The notes under the pieces were generated by a model. That model was given only the letters and a program-made list of their open reading frames with translations, was not told where the DNA came from and ran no database searches. This document shows, one piece after another, positions 1-8,655 of a DNA stretch of 64,000 nt (positions are counted from its first letter, which is position 1; each line of letters starts with the position of its first letter). The position numbers and the translations under genes were made by a program. The DNA lies in the NCBI RefSeq assembly GCF_021728535.1, contig NZ_JAKKDU010000016.1, forward strand, positions 1 to 64,000. The letters are read 5' to 3'. Origin of the DNA: Wocania arenilitoris (GTDB lineage: Bacteria; Bacteroidota; Bacteroidia; Flavobacteriales; Flavobacteriaceae).

Positions 1-105
1 TTAAAAAAATGGCTACACAATAGCGTCAACAATATGAGTAATGACCTTATTAAATCCATAACGAGTAATTACCATTATACAAATGCTTTCAATACGACTT
101 TATGA
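1..105 (+). CDS. Possible C-terminal end of a gene cut by the window edge
   Basis: Frame 1 is open from the first base to a TGA at 103-105, giving 34 codons. The tail contains KKWLHNS and ends NAFNTTL. I do not recognise it. In DNA this AT-rich an open stretch of this length can occur by chance, so it is only a tentative partial gene; sequence to the left would decide. Bases 106-233 hold nothing else that I can identify. Confidence 0.3.
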   Translation, partial: LKKWLHNSVNNMSNDLIKSITSNYHYTNAFNTTL

Positions 106-233
106 ATTTAAATTGGTATTATACACGTCTTAACTTAATTGTTTAATCATAAAGAGTCAAAGATAGGGATAAGGTTGTGATATACCCAGAAGCCTAGACT
201 TCGGCAACATTGATAATCCTCTTCTTTTATTAC

Positions 234-806
234 TTAAACAAATTTCAATTTGTATTTTCCGCAAATAGTAGTAACCTTTTCCATGTCTGGTGGTCCAGCG
301 GGTAGTTCCGCTAATTCCGAAAACATACCTTCTAAACCAGCCGGAAAAATACTCAACATAGCTCGAGCTTTTTCTTCTCCGACAACTCTCCACGAATGAG
401 GTATTCCTTTAGGGCAAAAAATCAAGTCTCCTGCTTTTAAAGTTGTTGTTTTATTACCAACGCTCATTTCTACTTGACCAAACAATACTTGGAAAACTTC
501 ATCCTCATTCTCGTGAATATGTGGAGGAATTCCTATGCCTGGTTCATTGTTCTGTTCAATTAAGGTGTATTGTCCGTTGGTGTCTTCACCAGTCAACTTA
601 ATGTTTTGATTGTCTCCTAAAACATTCAATTTATTTCCTTCGTTTTGTTTAACGATTTTTGGCTTTTGTAATTTTGTAACTTCTTGTTTTGAAGGCTCAT
701 TTGTACTACTCTTCTTTAATTCAGATTTACAAGCGTTAAGCATAGGAACAATTGGCAATGCTCCTATTCCTATTGCTGTTGATTTCAAGAAATCTTTGCG
801 TTCCAT
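234..806 (-). CDS. Cupin-domain lipoprotein
   Basis: A 190-residue exported protein with one cupin beta-barrel. The N-terminus carries a basic start (MERKDFLK) and a hydrophobic stretch ending in a lipobox (LNAC, Cys26), so it is probably a membrane-anchored periplasmic lipoprotein. The leader resembles a Tat signal but lacks the second arginine. Residues 27-55 are a Ser/Lys/Glu-rich spacer. Cupin motif 1 is at about 90-110 (His96, His98, Glu101/103) and motif 2 at 126-140 (GDLIFCPKGIPHSW, His137), so a metal site is complete. Such small cupins bind metals or act as dioxygenases, isomerases or ligand sensors; the substrate cannot be read from sequence. It stands alone, with insertion-sequence debris just upstream at 835-911. 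Confidence 0.8.
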   Translation of the reverse strand: MERKDFLKSTAIGIGALPIVPMLNACKSELKKSSTNEPSKQEVTKLQKPKIVKQNEGNKLNVLGDNQNIKLTGEDTNGQYTLIEQNNEPGIGIPPHIHENEDEVFQVLFGQVEMSVGNKTTTLKAGDLIFCPKGIPHSWRVVGEEKARAMLSIFPAGLEGMFSELAELPAGPPDMEKVTTICGKYKLKFV

Positions 807-834
807 AATATTTAGTTTTGATTGGTTAGTCTAT

Positions 835-911
835 ATTGTGCCTCTTGCACAATTGCTTGTTAAATATACAGAAATTTCTTATTTTGAAGTATGCAAGGCA
901 AGAAAGAATAC
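835..911 (+). pseudogene. Left-end remnant of an insertion sequence, copy A
   Basis: Bases 835-879 match 2817-2860 closely: both have ATTG.GCC..TTGCACAAT.GCTTG followed by ATATACAGAAA. After this, 890-911 reads ATG CAA GGC AAG AAA GAA TAC (MQGKKEY), which lines up with the KQGNKIY codons at the start of the transposase fragment in copy B. I infer that both loci keep the left end and first transposase codons of the same element. Copy A is broken after about seven codons. Confidence 0.6.
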
Positions 912-1330
912 AGAGCCTCTAAATATCTATGTTTAGAATACCCTATGCGTACTGTATGTCTACAACGGTTTAGTGTATGATTTCGTTACGGAAAAATCGG
1001 AAATATTTTCCCACGTTAAAAACAAATATAATTCATTTCGTTTTTCTTTGATTCGGCAATTTATTTTTTACCTAGTTTGAGTAAATTCAGGAGTTTTCAA
1101 TTCCACAAACTTGCTAATGCATTAAAGCTAAAGTATAGATAAGGTTTCGTTTGTAATGAACTTTATCGGTTGTTAAACGAAGGTGTCAATTTTTTCTGAT
1201 AAAGTCAAATACGTAAAACAACTAGTAATTTAATTTCTATCCCAAAATTATTATGAATTGGATGACTTTAGATTTATCGCTTTTAACTTGATGATCTTTA
1301 ACTGTGGTATTTCCATTAGTATTAAAAATC
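912..1330. other. Intergenic stretch without a recognisable gene
   Basis: No open frame worth calling. The segment 950-1010 (TGTCTACAACGGTTTAG, then TTCGTTACGG and a GGAAATATTTTCC palindrome) resembles dispersed intergenic repeats I remember from other Flavobacteriaceae. The 17 bases at 1074-1090 (AGTTTGAGTAAATTCAG) recur with one change at 42320-42336. This is probably decayed repeat sequence; no function can be assigned. Confidence 0.4.
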
Positions 1331-1360
1331 AAAAAAATGGCCGAAGCTTCTTCCGACCAT
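1331..1360 (-). terminator. Rho-independent terminator of the duplicated repeat lipoprotein
   Basis: On the minus strand, ATGGTCGGAAG and CTTCGGCCAT form a stem with a three-base loop (one bulge, one G-T type change), followed directly by a run of Ts at 1331-1336. It starts 25 bases after the stop codon of the gene at 1386-2519. Confidence 0.8.
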
Positions 1361-1385
1361 CAATTTACTTTCTACTAGATTTTAT

Positions 1386-2519
1386 TTATTGGGTTATGGC
1401 TTTTAAATGTGCATATACAGGATTGCCTTGAACTGTTAATTCTACCTTTCTTTCAAAAATTTTAATTCCTTTTACATCATTCAGTTTGCCATCTGGAGCA
1501 AACGCTTTTACGCCATAAAAGTTTTCATTTTCACCGATAGCTTTTACATGAATAAGGTTTCCTGAACGGCTAATACCTTTTACATCAAGTTTAGCATCAG
1601 TTTCAGTTATAGCTTTAATGTTGTATATTTTCCCATCGGTACCTATAGCTACTATTGGAGAATATTCGTCCTTGCTATCAAGTATTTTTACAGGTAATGC
1701 ATATCCATCAACAAAAGCTTTAATATTAATAAAACTATGTTGTTTAGAATCTTGAATAGCTTTTACATCAAATTTATTGCCATCTGCATCAAAAGCTTTT
1801 ACATTTAAATTTTTACCTTCAGGAGTTACAGCTTTAATATTCCAGATAATTCTTTTAAATTCACTTTCTTTTTTCTTTTTCGACTTACCAGAAATTTCAA
1901 AATCGTCTTCGTTCGCTGCAGGATGCATTGCTTTTATATGCGCATGAATATCAACACCATTAAGTGACATCTCTCTGTCTTTAGAGTTAATTTTTATACC
2001 TTTAATGTCGTTTTGTTCTCCTGTTGGCGAAATGGCTTTAACACCATAAAACTCACCTTTTTTAGAAATTGCTTTTATAAGAACTATATTTTCAAATCTT
2101 GCAACTCCTTTTACATCTAGTTTTTCACCCTCTGGAGTTATAGCTTTTATATCGTATACGTCTCCACCATTAAAGGCTTTAATTGGCTTAAGTTTATCTT
2201 TGCTCACTAACATTTTTACAGGCAGTTTTTTATTACCAACAAAAGCTTTTACATTTAAAAAACTACTTTGATCTGAGTTTTGAATTGCTTTAATGTTTAA
2301 TAAATTACCTTCTTTATCAATGGCCTTGATATCTAATGTTGTGCCATCTGGTAATACGGCATTAACATTCCAAAGAATATCATTAACTTTTGCTATTTCT
2401 TTTGTGGTTGTTTTAGCTTTTAAAGAATCATTCTTACAGGCAGTAAACAAAAATAAAAACCCTAATAAAAACAAATAGTTAAAGACCGTTTTACTTAAAT
2501 AATGTCTTGATTTTTCCAT
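1386..2519 (-). CDS. Lipoprotein with two tandem copies of a DIKAI/NVKAF-type repeat domain
   Basis: A 377-residue lipoprotein: basic start, hydrophobic segment at about 14-26, lipobox FTAC. The mature part is two copies of one domain of about 155 residues, roughly 47-200 and 225-377, joined by a Lys-rich linker (GKSKKKKES). Each copy is built from short units of the form DxKAI..DG, such as LDIKAI, LNVKAF, LDVKGI and FYGVKAI, and each ends with a HAHIKAM or YAHLKAI motif. The regular pattern suggests a beta-repeat or solenoid fold in the periplasm or on the outer membrane. I recall single-domain lipoproteins of this kind, of unknown function, in Flavobacteriaceae; no enzyme motif is visible. 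It has its own terminator (1331-1360) and a promoter with an operator-like palindrome shared with tonB (2548-2591). Confidence 0.85.
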   Translation of the reverse strand: MEKSRHYLSKTVFNYLFLLGFLFLFTACKNDSLKAKTTTKEIAKVNDILWNVNAVLPDGTTLDIKAIDKEGNLLNIKAIQNSDQSSFLNVKAFVGNKKLPVKMLVSKDKLKPIKAFNGGDVYDIKAITPEGEKLDVKGVARFENIVLIKAISKKGEFYGVKAISPTGEQNDIKGIKINSKDREMSLNGVDIHAHIKAMHPAANEDDFEISGKSKKKKESEFKRIIWNIKAVTPEGKNLNVKAFDADGNKFDVKAIQDSKQHSFINIKAFVDGYALPVKILDSKDEYSPIVAIGTDGKIYNIKAITETDAKLDVKGISRSGNLIHVKAIGENENFYGVKAFAPDGKLNDVKGIKIFERKVELTVQGNPVYAHLKAITQ

Positions 2520-2547
2520 TGAATATAAATTTTACTTGTGTAAACAA

Positions 2548-2591
2548 TAAAAGTACAATTAAAAGGAAAGAAGAAGAATGACTTTTGTCAT
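2548..2591 (-). promoter_or_regulatory. Regulated promoter: ATGACAAAAGTCAT-N22-TACTTTTA
   Basis: Read on the minus strand, a perfect 14-base palindrome-type site ATGACAAAAGTCAT (2591-2578) is followed after exactly 22 bases by TACTTTTA (2555-2548), a near match to the Bacteroidota -7 box TAnnTTTG. The start codon follows 28 bases later. The same two elements with the same 22-base gap lie before tonB at 43433-43476. The palindrome occupies the usual -33 position, which fits an activator site; the regulator is unknown. Confidence 0.6.
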
Positions 2592-2816
2592 GTTTTAAAA
2601 ATATAGAAGAAAAAGGCTTTCATTTTAATTTAGCATCATTTGCAGTCTATATTAAAAGATTTATTGTTTTGGATAAGTGAAATTTAAGGTTTGTTTAGCC
2701 TGTTTGTACAAGAATAGTGCGTTTTTGTGTTCGATGATTTTCCGTAGGAAAATCAGAGTGACCAAATACATACTAGCCTTTTGATTTAGAATTAAACTTA
2801 AGCATTATTTTTATAC

Positions 2817-3128
2817 ATTGAGCCAGTTGCACAATGGCTTGATATATACAGAAAATTAGTATCTTATTACAAGCAAGGTAATAAGATATATCAAGAAAAG
2901 TTGTTCAACAGTTTCCAGTTGAGCACTCGAGTTCCGAGAGACAATTTTTATCGTAGATTATCAGAGGTTATGGATTTGAACTTTCTGCGTAAAGAGACGC
3001 AAATCTATTAAGGTTCATGTGGTCAAAAGAGTATAGATCCTGTTGTGTTCGTTAAATTCTTTTTGGTGGGTTATTTAGAGAACATTATAAACGACCGCAA
3101 ACTGGTACCCCATTGTAGCATGCGGATG
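2817..3128 (+). pseudogene. Transposase N-terminal fragment with IS left end, copy B
   Basis: After an IS left end shared with 835-879, the frame running through 2913 encodes a transposase-like N-terminus: QEKLFNSFQLSTRVPRDNFY, then RRLSEVMDLNFLRKETQIY, a TAA stop at 3009-3011, then GQKSIDPVVFVKFFLVGYLE and NIINDRKLVPHCSMRM. This resembles IS1182-type transposases of Bacteroidota as I remember them (GQKSIDPVVF and DRKL motifs). The expected start codon has become AAG (2871-2873), there is an in-frame stop, and similarity ends near 3128, so the gene is dead and truncated. Bases 3129-3220 hold nothing I recognise. Confidence 0.75.
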
Positions 3129-3220
3129 GAAAAATTGCATTTTGTTTTTTTGGATCTCAAAATTATGATTTACCGATTTTTAATAAAATGTGGTAAATCA
3201 CGATGCAGATTTTTCATTAA

Positions 3221-3949
3221 TTAAATATTCTTACTCGCTAATAACTTTTCAACATCCTGAATAGTAGCTCTAAACAATTTTTTATTAGGTTTTGTCATGT
3301 GTTGAGATTCTGAATATATTTCTTCTAAAATTTCTTTGGCTTCAGTTTCTTTATTTCTACTAATTAGAAATTTTGCAAGTACAAATCGTTCGTTATAAAA
3401 TGAGTAACGAATATCAATAGCTCTTAAATTAGTTTCAGCTTCTTCAAACTTATCGAGTTTTTCTAAAGCTAAACCGTACAAAAATTGTGATTTTGATTTT
3501 TTAAATTCTGGATGGTCTTTAATTTTTTCAGCGTATAAAATAACATTATCAAAATTTTTAATATTAAAATAGGCTTCAATAAGTTGTTTTATGACGTAAA
3601 AATCGTTTTGCATATTGCCTTCTATGGCTTCTAAATAGTGCGGAATAGCATTGTTATAGTCTTTAATTTCTAAAAAGGCATCAGCTAAATTAAAACGGTT
3701 TTGGTAAGTTTTAGAAAATTGAAGTTGTTTTTCTAAATCTTTAATTTTTTTGGTTGGATTAATTATATGAGTTATTTCGCTGGTAATTTTTTCAGCATCA
3801 CGTTTGTTGTAAACTTGTGTTATTAAATAGATTATAGAGCCTATAATTGGTACAAACAAAATTAAAAAGAACCAATAATATGAATTTCTATTTTTTATTA
3901 TGTGATAAAAGCAGAATACTTTAAGTGCAATTATTATATAATAAATCAT
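3221..3949 (-). CDS. Membrane-anchored TPR protein
   Basis: A 242-residue protein with two N-terminal membrane segments (about 2-18 and 23-44, separated by KNRNSY), like the short N-terminal domain seen in cardiolipin-synthase-type proteins, followed by a soluble region of tetratricopeptide-like helices. Repeats with the usual small and aromatic residues lie at about 86-112 (FNLADAFLEI...NAIPHYLEAIEG), 120-145, 155-180 and 188-220. TPR domains bind partner proteins, so it may be a scaffold at the inner membrane; no partner is evident. It follows yaaA with a four-base gap on the same strand and is probably cotranscribed with it. Confidence 0.7.
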   Translation of the reverse strand: MIYYIIIALKVFCFYHIIKNRNSYYWFFLILFVPIIGSIIYLITQVYNKRDAEKITSEITHIINPTKKIKDLEKQLQFSKTYQNRFNLADAFLEIKDYNNAIPHYLEAIEGNMQNDFYVIKQLIEAYFNIKNFDNVILYAEKIKDHPEFKKSKSQFLYGLALEKLDKFEEAETNLRAIDIRYSFYNERFVLAKFLISRNKETEAKEILEEIYSESQHMTKPNKKLFRATIQDVEKLLASKNI

Positions 3950-3953
3950 TTAG

Positions 3954-4712
3954 CTAACGTATAAAAGCAAGTTCGGTTTCTGTACTCATAGGTTCGCTAA
4001 AATTATAACCTTCATAATTAAAGCCTTTTAAATCATCTATTGTTTTTGCGTTAGTATCTATTATATAACGCGTCATGTAACCTCTAGCAAGTTTAGCAAA
4101 CGTCATAATTGTTTTGTACTCGCCGTTTTTAAAATCTTTAAAATTTGCTGTAATTACTGGTACTTTTAATGCTTTTGTATCAATAGCTTTAAAATACTCA
4201 TTACTGGCTAAATTTAAAAATAACTCGTTGTCTTCTAACTCCTCATTTAAAGCATTTGTTATGGTTTTACGCCAAAACTCATATAGGTTTTTGTTTTTTC
4301 CAACAGGAAATTTAGTTCCCATTTCTAAGCGATAAGGCAGTATTAAATCGGTAGGTTTTAATAAACCATAAAGACCAGAAATGATACGAACTGTATTTTG
4401 CAATGTTTCTACTTTTTCATTTGGAATGTTATATACATCTAAACCTCTATAAACATCACCACTAAAGGCATACACAGCTTGTCTTGCATTTTCTTTTGTA
4501 AAAGGCAATTGCCAATCTTGATTGCGCAGATAATTTAGCTGTCCTAAATTATCTGAAATATTCATGAGCTTTGATAAGTTTTTAGCAGATTTCTTTTTCA
4601 ACAATTTATTTAAACGTTCAGCTTGTTTTAAAAAACAAGCTTCGGTTGAAAGATTGATTGGTATTTCGGTTTCAAAATTTAATGACTTTGCAGGTGATAA
4701 TACTAACTTCAT
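3954..4712 (-). CDS. yaaA: Peroxide stress protein YaaA family
   Basis: A 252-residue full-length member of the YaaA (DUF328) family. Recognisable family segments are the N-terminal LSPAKSLNFE, FSGDVYRGLDVYN near the middle, YGLLKPTDLILPYRLEMGTK and the C-terminal FNYEGYNF region. In E. coli YaaA lowers free iron during hydrogen peroxide stress and the protein binds DNA; a cytoplasmic role in oxidative-stress defence is inferred here from family membership only. It lies between trmL and a TPR protein on the same strand. Whether it is transcribed from the trp region or from the 120-base gap upstream cannot be told. Confidence 0.92.
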   Translation of the reverse strand: MKLVLSPAKSLNFETEIPINLSTEACFLKQAERLNKLLKKKSAKNLSKLMNISDNLGQLNYLRNQDWQLPFTKENARQAVYAFSGDVYRGLDVYNIPNEKVETLQNTVRIISGLYGLLKPTDLILPYRLEMGTKFPVGKNKNLYEFWRKTITNALNEELEDNELFLNLASNEYFKAIDTKALKVPVITANFKDFKNGEYKTIMTFAKLARGYMTRYIIDTNAKTIDDLKGFNYEGYNFSEPMSTETELAFIR

Positions 4713-4835
4713 TTAAAATGTGTTTTATTAAACCAAATTTACAATTACTAATTTACATTTAAAATCTAAATTGGTAAATATAAATGATGGAACTATAAAT
4801 GCAACTAATACATTATTATTTAGCAAAGTTTTAAA

Positions 4836-5285
4836 CTATATGTGTTTTAAGCCTTCATAAACTACTATGCTTACTGCATTGGCTATATTCAAGCTTCTAA
4901 CATGCTTGCTGTATAAAGGAATTTTATAAACTTGGTTTGAATATTTTTCGATAATAGATTTTGGTAAACCTATAGATTCTTTTCCAAATACTAAAAACAT
5001 ATCATCCTTAAAGGGGATATCCCAGTGGTTTTTATTACCATGGCTAGATAAAAACACCATGTTAGTATTTTTGTTTACCTCAAAAAATTCATCAATATTC
5101 TCATAATAAGTAACTAATAAATGCTGCCAATAATCTAAACCAGCACGTTTTAAACGTGTGTCATCAATTTCAAATCCAAATGGTTTTACTAAATGTAGAT
5201 GAGAACCTGAAGCTAAAGCTAATCTGCCAATATTACCAGTATTGTTGGGTATTTCAGGTTCTATAAGTACAATATTTAAAGCCAT
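4836..5285 (-). CDS. trmL: tRNA (cytidine/uridine-34 2'-O)-methyltransferase TrmL
   Basis: A 149-residue SPOUT methyltransferase, the typical minimal length for TrmL. It contains the N-terminal EPEIPNNTGNIGRL motif, the FGKESIGLP loop and the knot-forming C-terminal segment with PLYSKHVRSLNIANAVSIV, which binds S-adenosylmethionine. TrmL methylates the 2'-OH of the wobble base of certain leucine tRNAs. Its start codon overlaps the end of trpA by one base, so it is translationally coupled to the trp operon; a functional link to tryptophan is not implied. About 120 bases separate its stop from yaaA. Confidence 0.93.
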   Translation of the reverse strand: MALNIVLIEPEIPNNTGNIGRLALASGSHLHLVKPFGFEIDDTRLKRAGLDYWQHLLVTYYENIDEFFEVNKNTNMVFLSSHGNKNHWDIPFKDDMFLVFGKESIGLPKSIIEKYSNQVYKIPLYSKHVRSLNIANAVSIVVYEGLKHI

Positions 5286-6049
5286 TAATCTAGAATATGC
5301 TTTACAAACGCATCTACTGATTTTGCACCATGCTTAGTCACATGCTTTACAAACGCACTTCCAATAATAGCACCTTTAGCATACTTAGTGGCTTGTGTAA
5401 ACGTCTCGTTGTTGCTTATACCAAAGCCTATTATTTGTGGGTTTTTTAAATCCATTTGTGCAATACGTTTAAAATAGTCCGTTTGCACATTACCAAAACC
5501 AGATTGTGCTCCAGTAGTACTAGCGCTGCTCACCATATAAATAAAACCGTTAGAGATAGAATCAATATATCTAATACGTTCATCGCTAGTTTGTGGTGTA
5601 ATTAAAAACACGTTAATTAAACCATACTTTTCAAAAATTTCTTGATAATGTTCATGATATACATCAACAGGTAGATCGGGGATAATTAGTCCATCTATGC
5701 CCAATTCTTGACATTTTTTACAAAATGCTTCCACACCATATTGAAACATTGGGTTAAAATACCCCATAATAATTAATGGAATAGAAACTGATTTTCTAAT
5801 ATCTTTCAACTGATTAAAAAGCACCTCAGTAGTCATTCCATTTTTTAAAGCTTGTGTAGAACTTGCTTGTATAGTTGGGCCATCGGCTAAAGGATCACTA
5901 AAAGGTAATCCAATCTCAATCATATCTACACCATTTTTTTCTAAATCTTGAATGATAGAAACTGTATCGTTAATGTTTGGATAACCTGCTGTAAAATATA
6001 TAGAAAGAAGCTTTTTGTCTTCTTTTAGTTTTTGATTTATTCTATTCAC
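5285..6049 (-). CDS. trpA: Tryptophan synthase alpha subunit
   Basis: A 254-residue TIM-barrel protein that cleaves indole-3-glycerol phosphate to indole, which is channelled to TrpB. The catalytic pair is present as Glu45 and Asp56 in EIGLPFSDPLADGP, equivalent to Glu49 and Asp60 of the enteric enzyme. The phosphate-binding loops (GFGISNNETF and GSAFVKHV regions) are also recognisable. The start is GTG, three bases after the TAA of the trpF-trpB gene; no in-frame ATG precedes it and family members begin at this point. It is the last biosynthetic gene of the operon and overlaps trmL by one base. Confidence 0.96.
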   Translation of the reverse strand: MNRINQKLKEDKKLLSIYFTAGYPNINDTVSIIQDLEKNGVDMIEIGLPFSDPLADGPTIQASSTQALKNGMTTEVLFNQLKDIRKSVSIPLIIMGYFNPMFQYGVEAFCKKCQELGIDGLIIPDLPVDVYHEHYQEIFEKYGLINVFLITPQTSDERIRYIDSISNGFIYMVSSASTTGAQSGFGNVQTDYFKRIAQMDLKNPQIIGFGISNNETFTQATKYAKGAIIGSAFVKHVTKHGAKSVDAFVKHILD

Positions 6050-6052
6050 AAT

Positions 6053-7873
6053 TTATATTTTAAAATAATCTATATAATTTTCTAAATCTTTATCACCACG
6101 TCCTGATAAACTAACAACAATTACATCATCAGGTTTAAAGGTTTTCTGTTCAAATATGGCTAGAGCATGCGAGCTTTCAATGGCAGGAATTATTCCTTCT
6201 AGTTTGCATAATTCTAGTCCAGCTTTCATAGCTTCATCATCAGTAATTGATAAAAACTCTGCTCGCTTTGTTTTACATAAATGTGCATGCATTGGGCCAA
6301 CACCAGGATAATCTAATCCAGCCGAAATGGAATATGGCTCAGTTATTTGTCCGTCGTTAGTTTGCATCAACAAAGTTTTGCAACCATGAATAATACCTTC
6401 TTTTCCTAAAACAGATGTGGCAGCACTTTCTCCAGAATCTACACCTAAGCCAGCGGCTTCAACAGCAATAATGCTAACATCTAGTTCGTGTAAGTAATGA
6501 TAATAAGTGCCCGCAGCATTACTGCCACCTCCAATACAAGCTACAATATAATCGGGGTTTTCTCGATTCTCTTGCTCTTTTAGCTGCCATTTTATTTCTT
6601 CAGAAATAACTGCTTGAAATCGGGTTACCATATCTGGATATGGATGTGGGCCAATAGCAGAACCAATAATGTAGTGCGTATTTACGGGGTTATTAATCCA
6701 ATCGCGAATAGCTTCGTTTGTGGCATCTTTTAAGGTGCGACTTCCTGATAATGCAGGTACGACTTTAGCACCAAGCATTTTCATTCTTGCCACATTTGGT
6801 GCTTGTCTTGCAATGTCAATTTCACCCATATAGACAATACATTCTAGCCCCATTAAAGCACAAACAGTTGCTGTGGCAACACCGTGTTGACCTGCTCCTG
6901 TTTCGGCAATAATTCTAGTTTTAGCTAAGCGTTTAGCCATTAGAATTTGACCAATGGTATTGTTTATTTTGTGTGCTCCAGTATGGTTTAAATCTTCGCG
7001 CTTTAAGTAAATTTTGGTATTATATTTTTCAGAAAGACGCTTCGCAAAATAGAGTGGAGAAGGGCGACCTACATAATCTTTTAAAAGTTGATCGAACTCG
7101 TTTTTAAAATCAGGTTCAGTCATTACTTTTAGATAGTTCTGGCGTAACTCTTCTACATTTGGATAGAGCATTTCTGGGATAAATGCACCTCCAAATTCGC
7201 CGTAATATCCTTTTTCGTTTACGTTGTAATTCATAATTTCTGTCATTCCTGCGAAGGCAGGAATCTGTTTAAATTTTTTTAAATCTTCAATATTTTTTAA
7301 TCCAGGTTCTATTTCAAATTTACTATTTATATCTAAAGCATAGCAATACTTTGAAGCTTCACTTTGTTGAAATTTTTTAATATCCTCAATTTGATTCAAT
7401 CCAATGCCGCCGCTTAAAAAGAATGGTGTTGTAGAAGGGTAGTTGTTTAAAACGCTCCAATCGAATGTGTATCCGTTACCTCCTGGCTGTTTACCTTTCG
7501 TATCAAAAAGAAAATAATCTACAATACCTTCATAAGGTTTTAAAACACTAAAATCGAATTCGTCTTTTATTGAGAATACTTTGAAAATTTCAATGTTTTT
7601 AGATTGTAATTCTTTACAATAGTTTGGTGATTCTTTCCCATGTAATTGAACCGCTTTTAATCCATGACGTTTAATTTTGTCAATTACAACATCTATATCA
7701 GCATCAACAAAAACTCCTGTTTTTTTTATGGATTTTGGTAATTCTGGTATTGATTCAGTATCAAAGTTTCTCGCGGAATTTTTATAAAATATAAATCCAA
7801 GATAATCAGGTTGCAATGAAGCAACTTGTTTAATATTATCTTGATATTTCATGCCGCAAACTTTCAGTTTCAT
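6053..7873 (-). CDS. trpFB: Fused phosphoribosylanthranilate isomerase - tryptophan synthase beta subunit
   Basis: One 606-residue frame joins two enzymes that are normally separate in the family. Residues 1 to about 203 are TrpF (Cys6 in [33 protein letters not shown]), which isomerises phosphoribosylanthranilate. Residues 214-606 are a complete 393-residue TrpB beginning at its own methionine ([16 protein letters not shown]), with the PLP lysine at about residue 302 (HTGAHKINN) and the phosphate loop GGGSNAAG. The join ([11 protein letters not shown]) is encoded by a perfect palindrome at 7245-7264, an intergenic-type repeat that seems to have replaced the trpF stop and put the genes in frame. 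TrpB could still start separately at 7234, so either a fusion protein or two proteins may be made. It overlaps trpC by four bases. Confidence 0.93.
   Translation of the reverse strand: MKLKVCGMKYQDNIKQVASLQPDYLGFIFYKNSARNFDTESIPELPKSIKKTGVFVDADIDVVIDKIKRHGLKAVQLHGKESPNYCKELQSKNIEIFKVFSIKDEFDFSVLKPYEGIVDYFLFDTKGKQPGGNGYTFDWSVLNNYPSTTPFFLSGGIGLNQIEDIKKFQQSEASKYCYALDINSKFEIEPGLKNIEDLKKFKQIPAFAGMTEIMNYNVNEKGYYGEFGGAFIPEMLYPNVEELRQNYLKVMTEPDFKNEFDQLLKDYVGRPSPLYFAKRLSEKYNTKIYLKREDLNHTGAHKINNTIGQILMAKRLAKTRIIAETGAGQHGVATATVCALMGLECIVYMGEIDIARQAPNVARMKMLGAKVVPALSGSRTLKDATNEAIRDWINNPVNTHYIIGSAIGPHPYPDMVTRFQAVISEEIKWQLKEQENRENPDYIVACIGGGSNAAGTYYHYLHELDVSIIAVEAAGLGVDSGESAATSVLGKEGIIHGCKTLLMQTNDGQITEPYSISAGLDYPGVGPMHAHLCKTKRAEFLSITDDEAMKAGLELCKLEGIIPAIESSHALAIFEQKTFKPDDVIVVSLSGRGDKDLENYIDYFKI
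7245..7264. repeat. Palindromic repeat inside the trpF-trpB join
   Basis: ATTCCTGC-GAAG-GCAGGAAT, perfect eight-base arms and a four-base loop. Its translation is the IPAFAGM-type peptide that I recognise from many spurious or extended genes formed by this class of dispersed repeat. A related copy (ATTCCC...GGGAAT in the context TCATTCCC...GGGAATCT) lies at 54673-54692. Confidence 0.8.
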
Positions 7874-8655
7874 TTTTCTAATTTATTTATAAACTCTGTT
7901 GCACTTTCTCCTGGATTATCCGTTTTCATAAAGTTTTCACCTATTAAAAAACCTTGATAGCCATAAGGTTGTAATTCTTTAATAGCTTCAATATTACTAA
8001 TGCCACTTTCTGAAACTTTTACAAAATCATCTGGAATAAGGTTGCTTAAACTTTTACTGGTGTTTAAACTAACATTAAAGGTTTTTAGGTTTCTATTATT
8101 AACACCCAACATGTCTAAACTAGGCATGACAGATTTGTTTAATTCTTCTTTGTTATGCACTTCCAAAAGTACCTCCAGATTCAAACTTTTTGCAAATTCT
8201 GAAAATTGTTTTATTTCGTCTCTAGATAGAATAGCAGCAATTAATAAAATAACGTCAGCGCCATAGGCTTTAGCTTCTAATAACTGATATTCATTAATAA
8301 TGAATTCTTTTCTTAAAAGCGGTAAATTACAGCTTGCTCGTGCAGTTAGTAGATCATCTAACGATCCTCCAAAATATTTTCCATCTGTTAAAACAGACAT
8401 GCCGCAAACACCAGCAATTTGATAGCCTTTGGCAACATCCAGAACATTTAAACTATTATTTATTACAGATTTTGAGGGAGAACGACGTTTGTGTTCTGCT
8501 ATAATTCCAGAATTGCTATTTCGTAATTTATGAGCCAATGAAACAGTTTCTCTATTGAAAAGCACAGAGCTTTCAAGTTGAGAAATTGGAATCAATCCTT
8601 TTCTAAGGTCAACTTCCTTACGTTTATCAATTATTATTTTGTCTAAAATGTTCAT
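7870..8655 (-). CDS. trpC: Indole-3-glycerol phosphate synthase
   Basis: A 261-residue single-domain TIM barrel that closes the indole ring of carboxyphenylamino-deoxyribulose phosphate. Conserved segments are present in order: [12 protein letters not shown] near residue 52, [43 protein letters not shown] and KVSESGI, which include the catalytic lysines and glutamates of the family. It overlaps trpD and trpF by four bases each (ATGA), so the three cistrons are translationally coupled. Confidence 0.96.
   Translation of the reverse strand: MNILDKIIIDKRKEVDLRKGLIPISQLESSVLFNRETVSLAHKLRNSNSGIIAEHKRRSPSKSVINNSLNVLDVAKGYQIAGVCGMSVLTDGKYFGGSLDDLLTARASCNLPLLRKEFIINEYQLLEAKAYGADVILLIAAILSRDEIKQFSEFAKSLNLEVLLEVHNKEELNKSVMPSLDMLGVNNRNLKTFNVSLNTSKSLSNLIPDDFVKVSESGISNIEAIKELQPYGYQGFLIGENFMKTDNPGESATEFINKLEK

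Noticed and set aside
7234-7873. trpF-trpB fusion explained as a sequencing error
   Set aside because: It cannot be excluded without reads, but the linker is exactly the translation of a perfect palindrome, which gives a simple biological cause.
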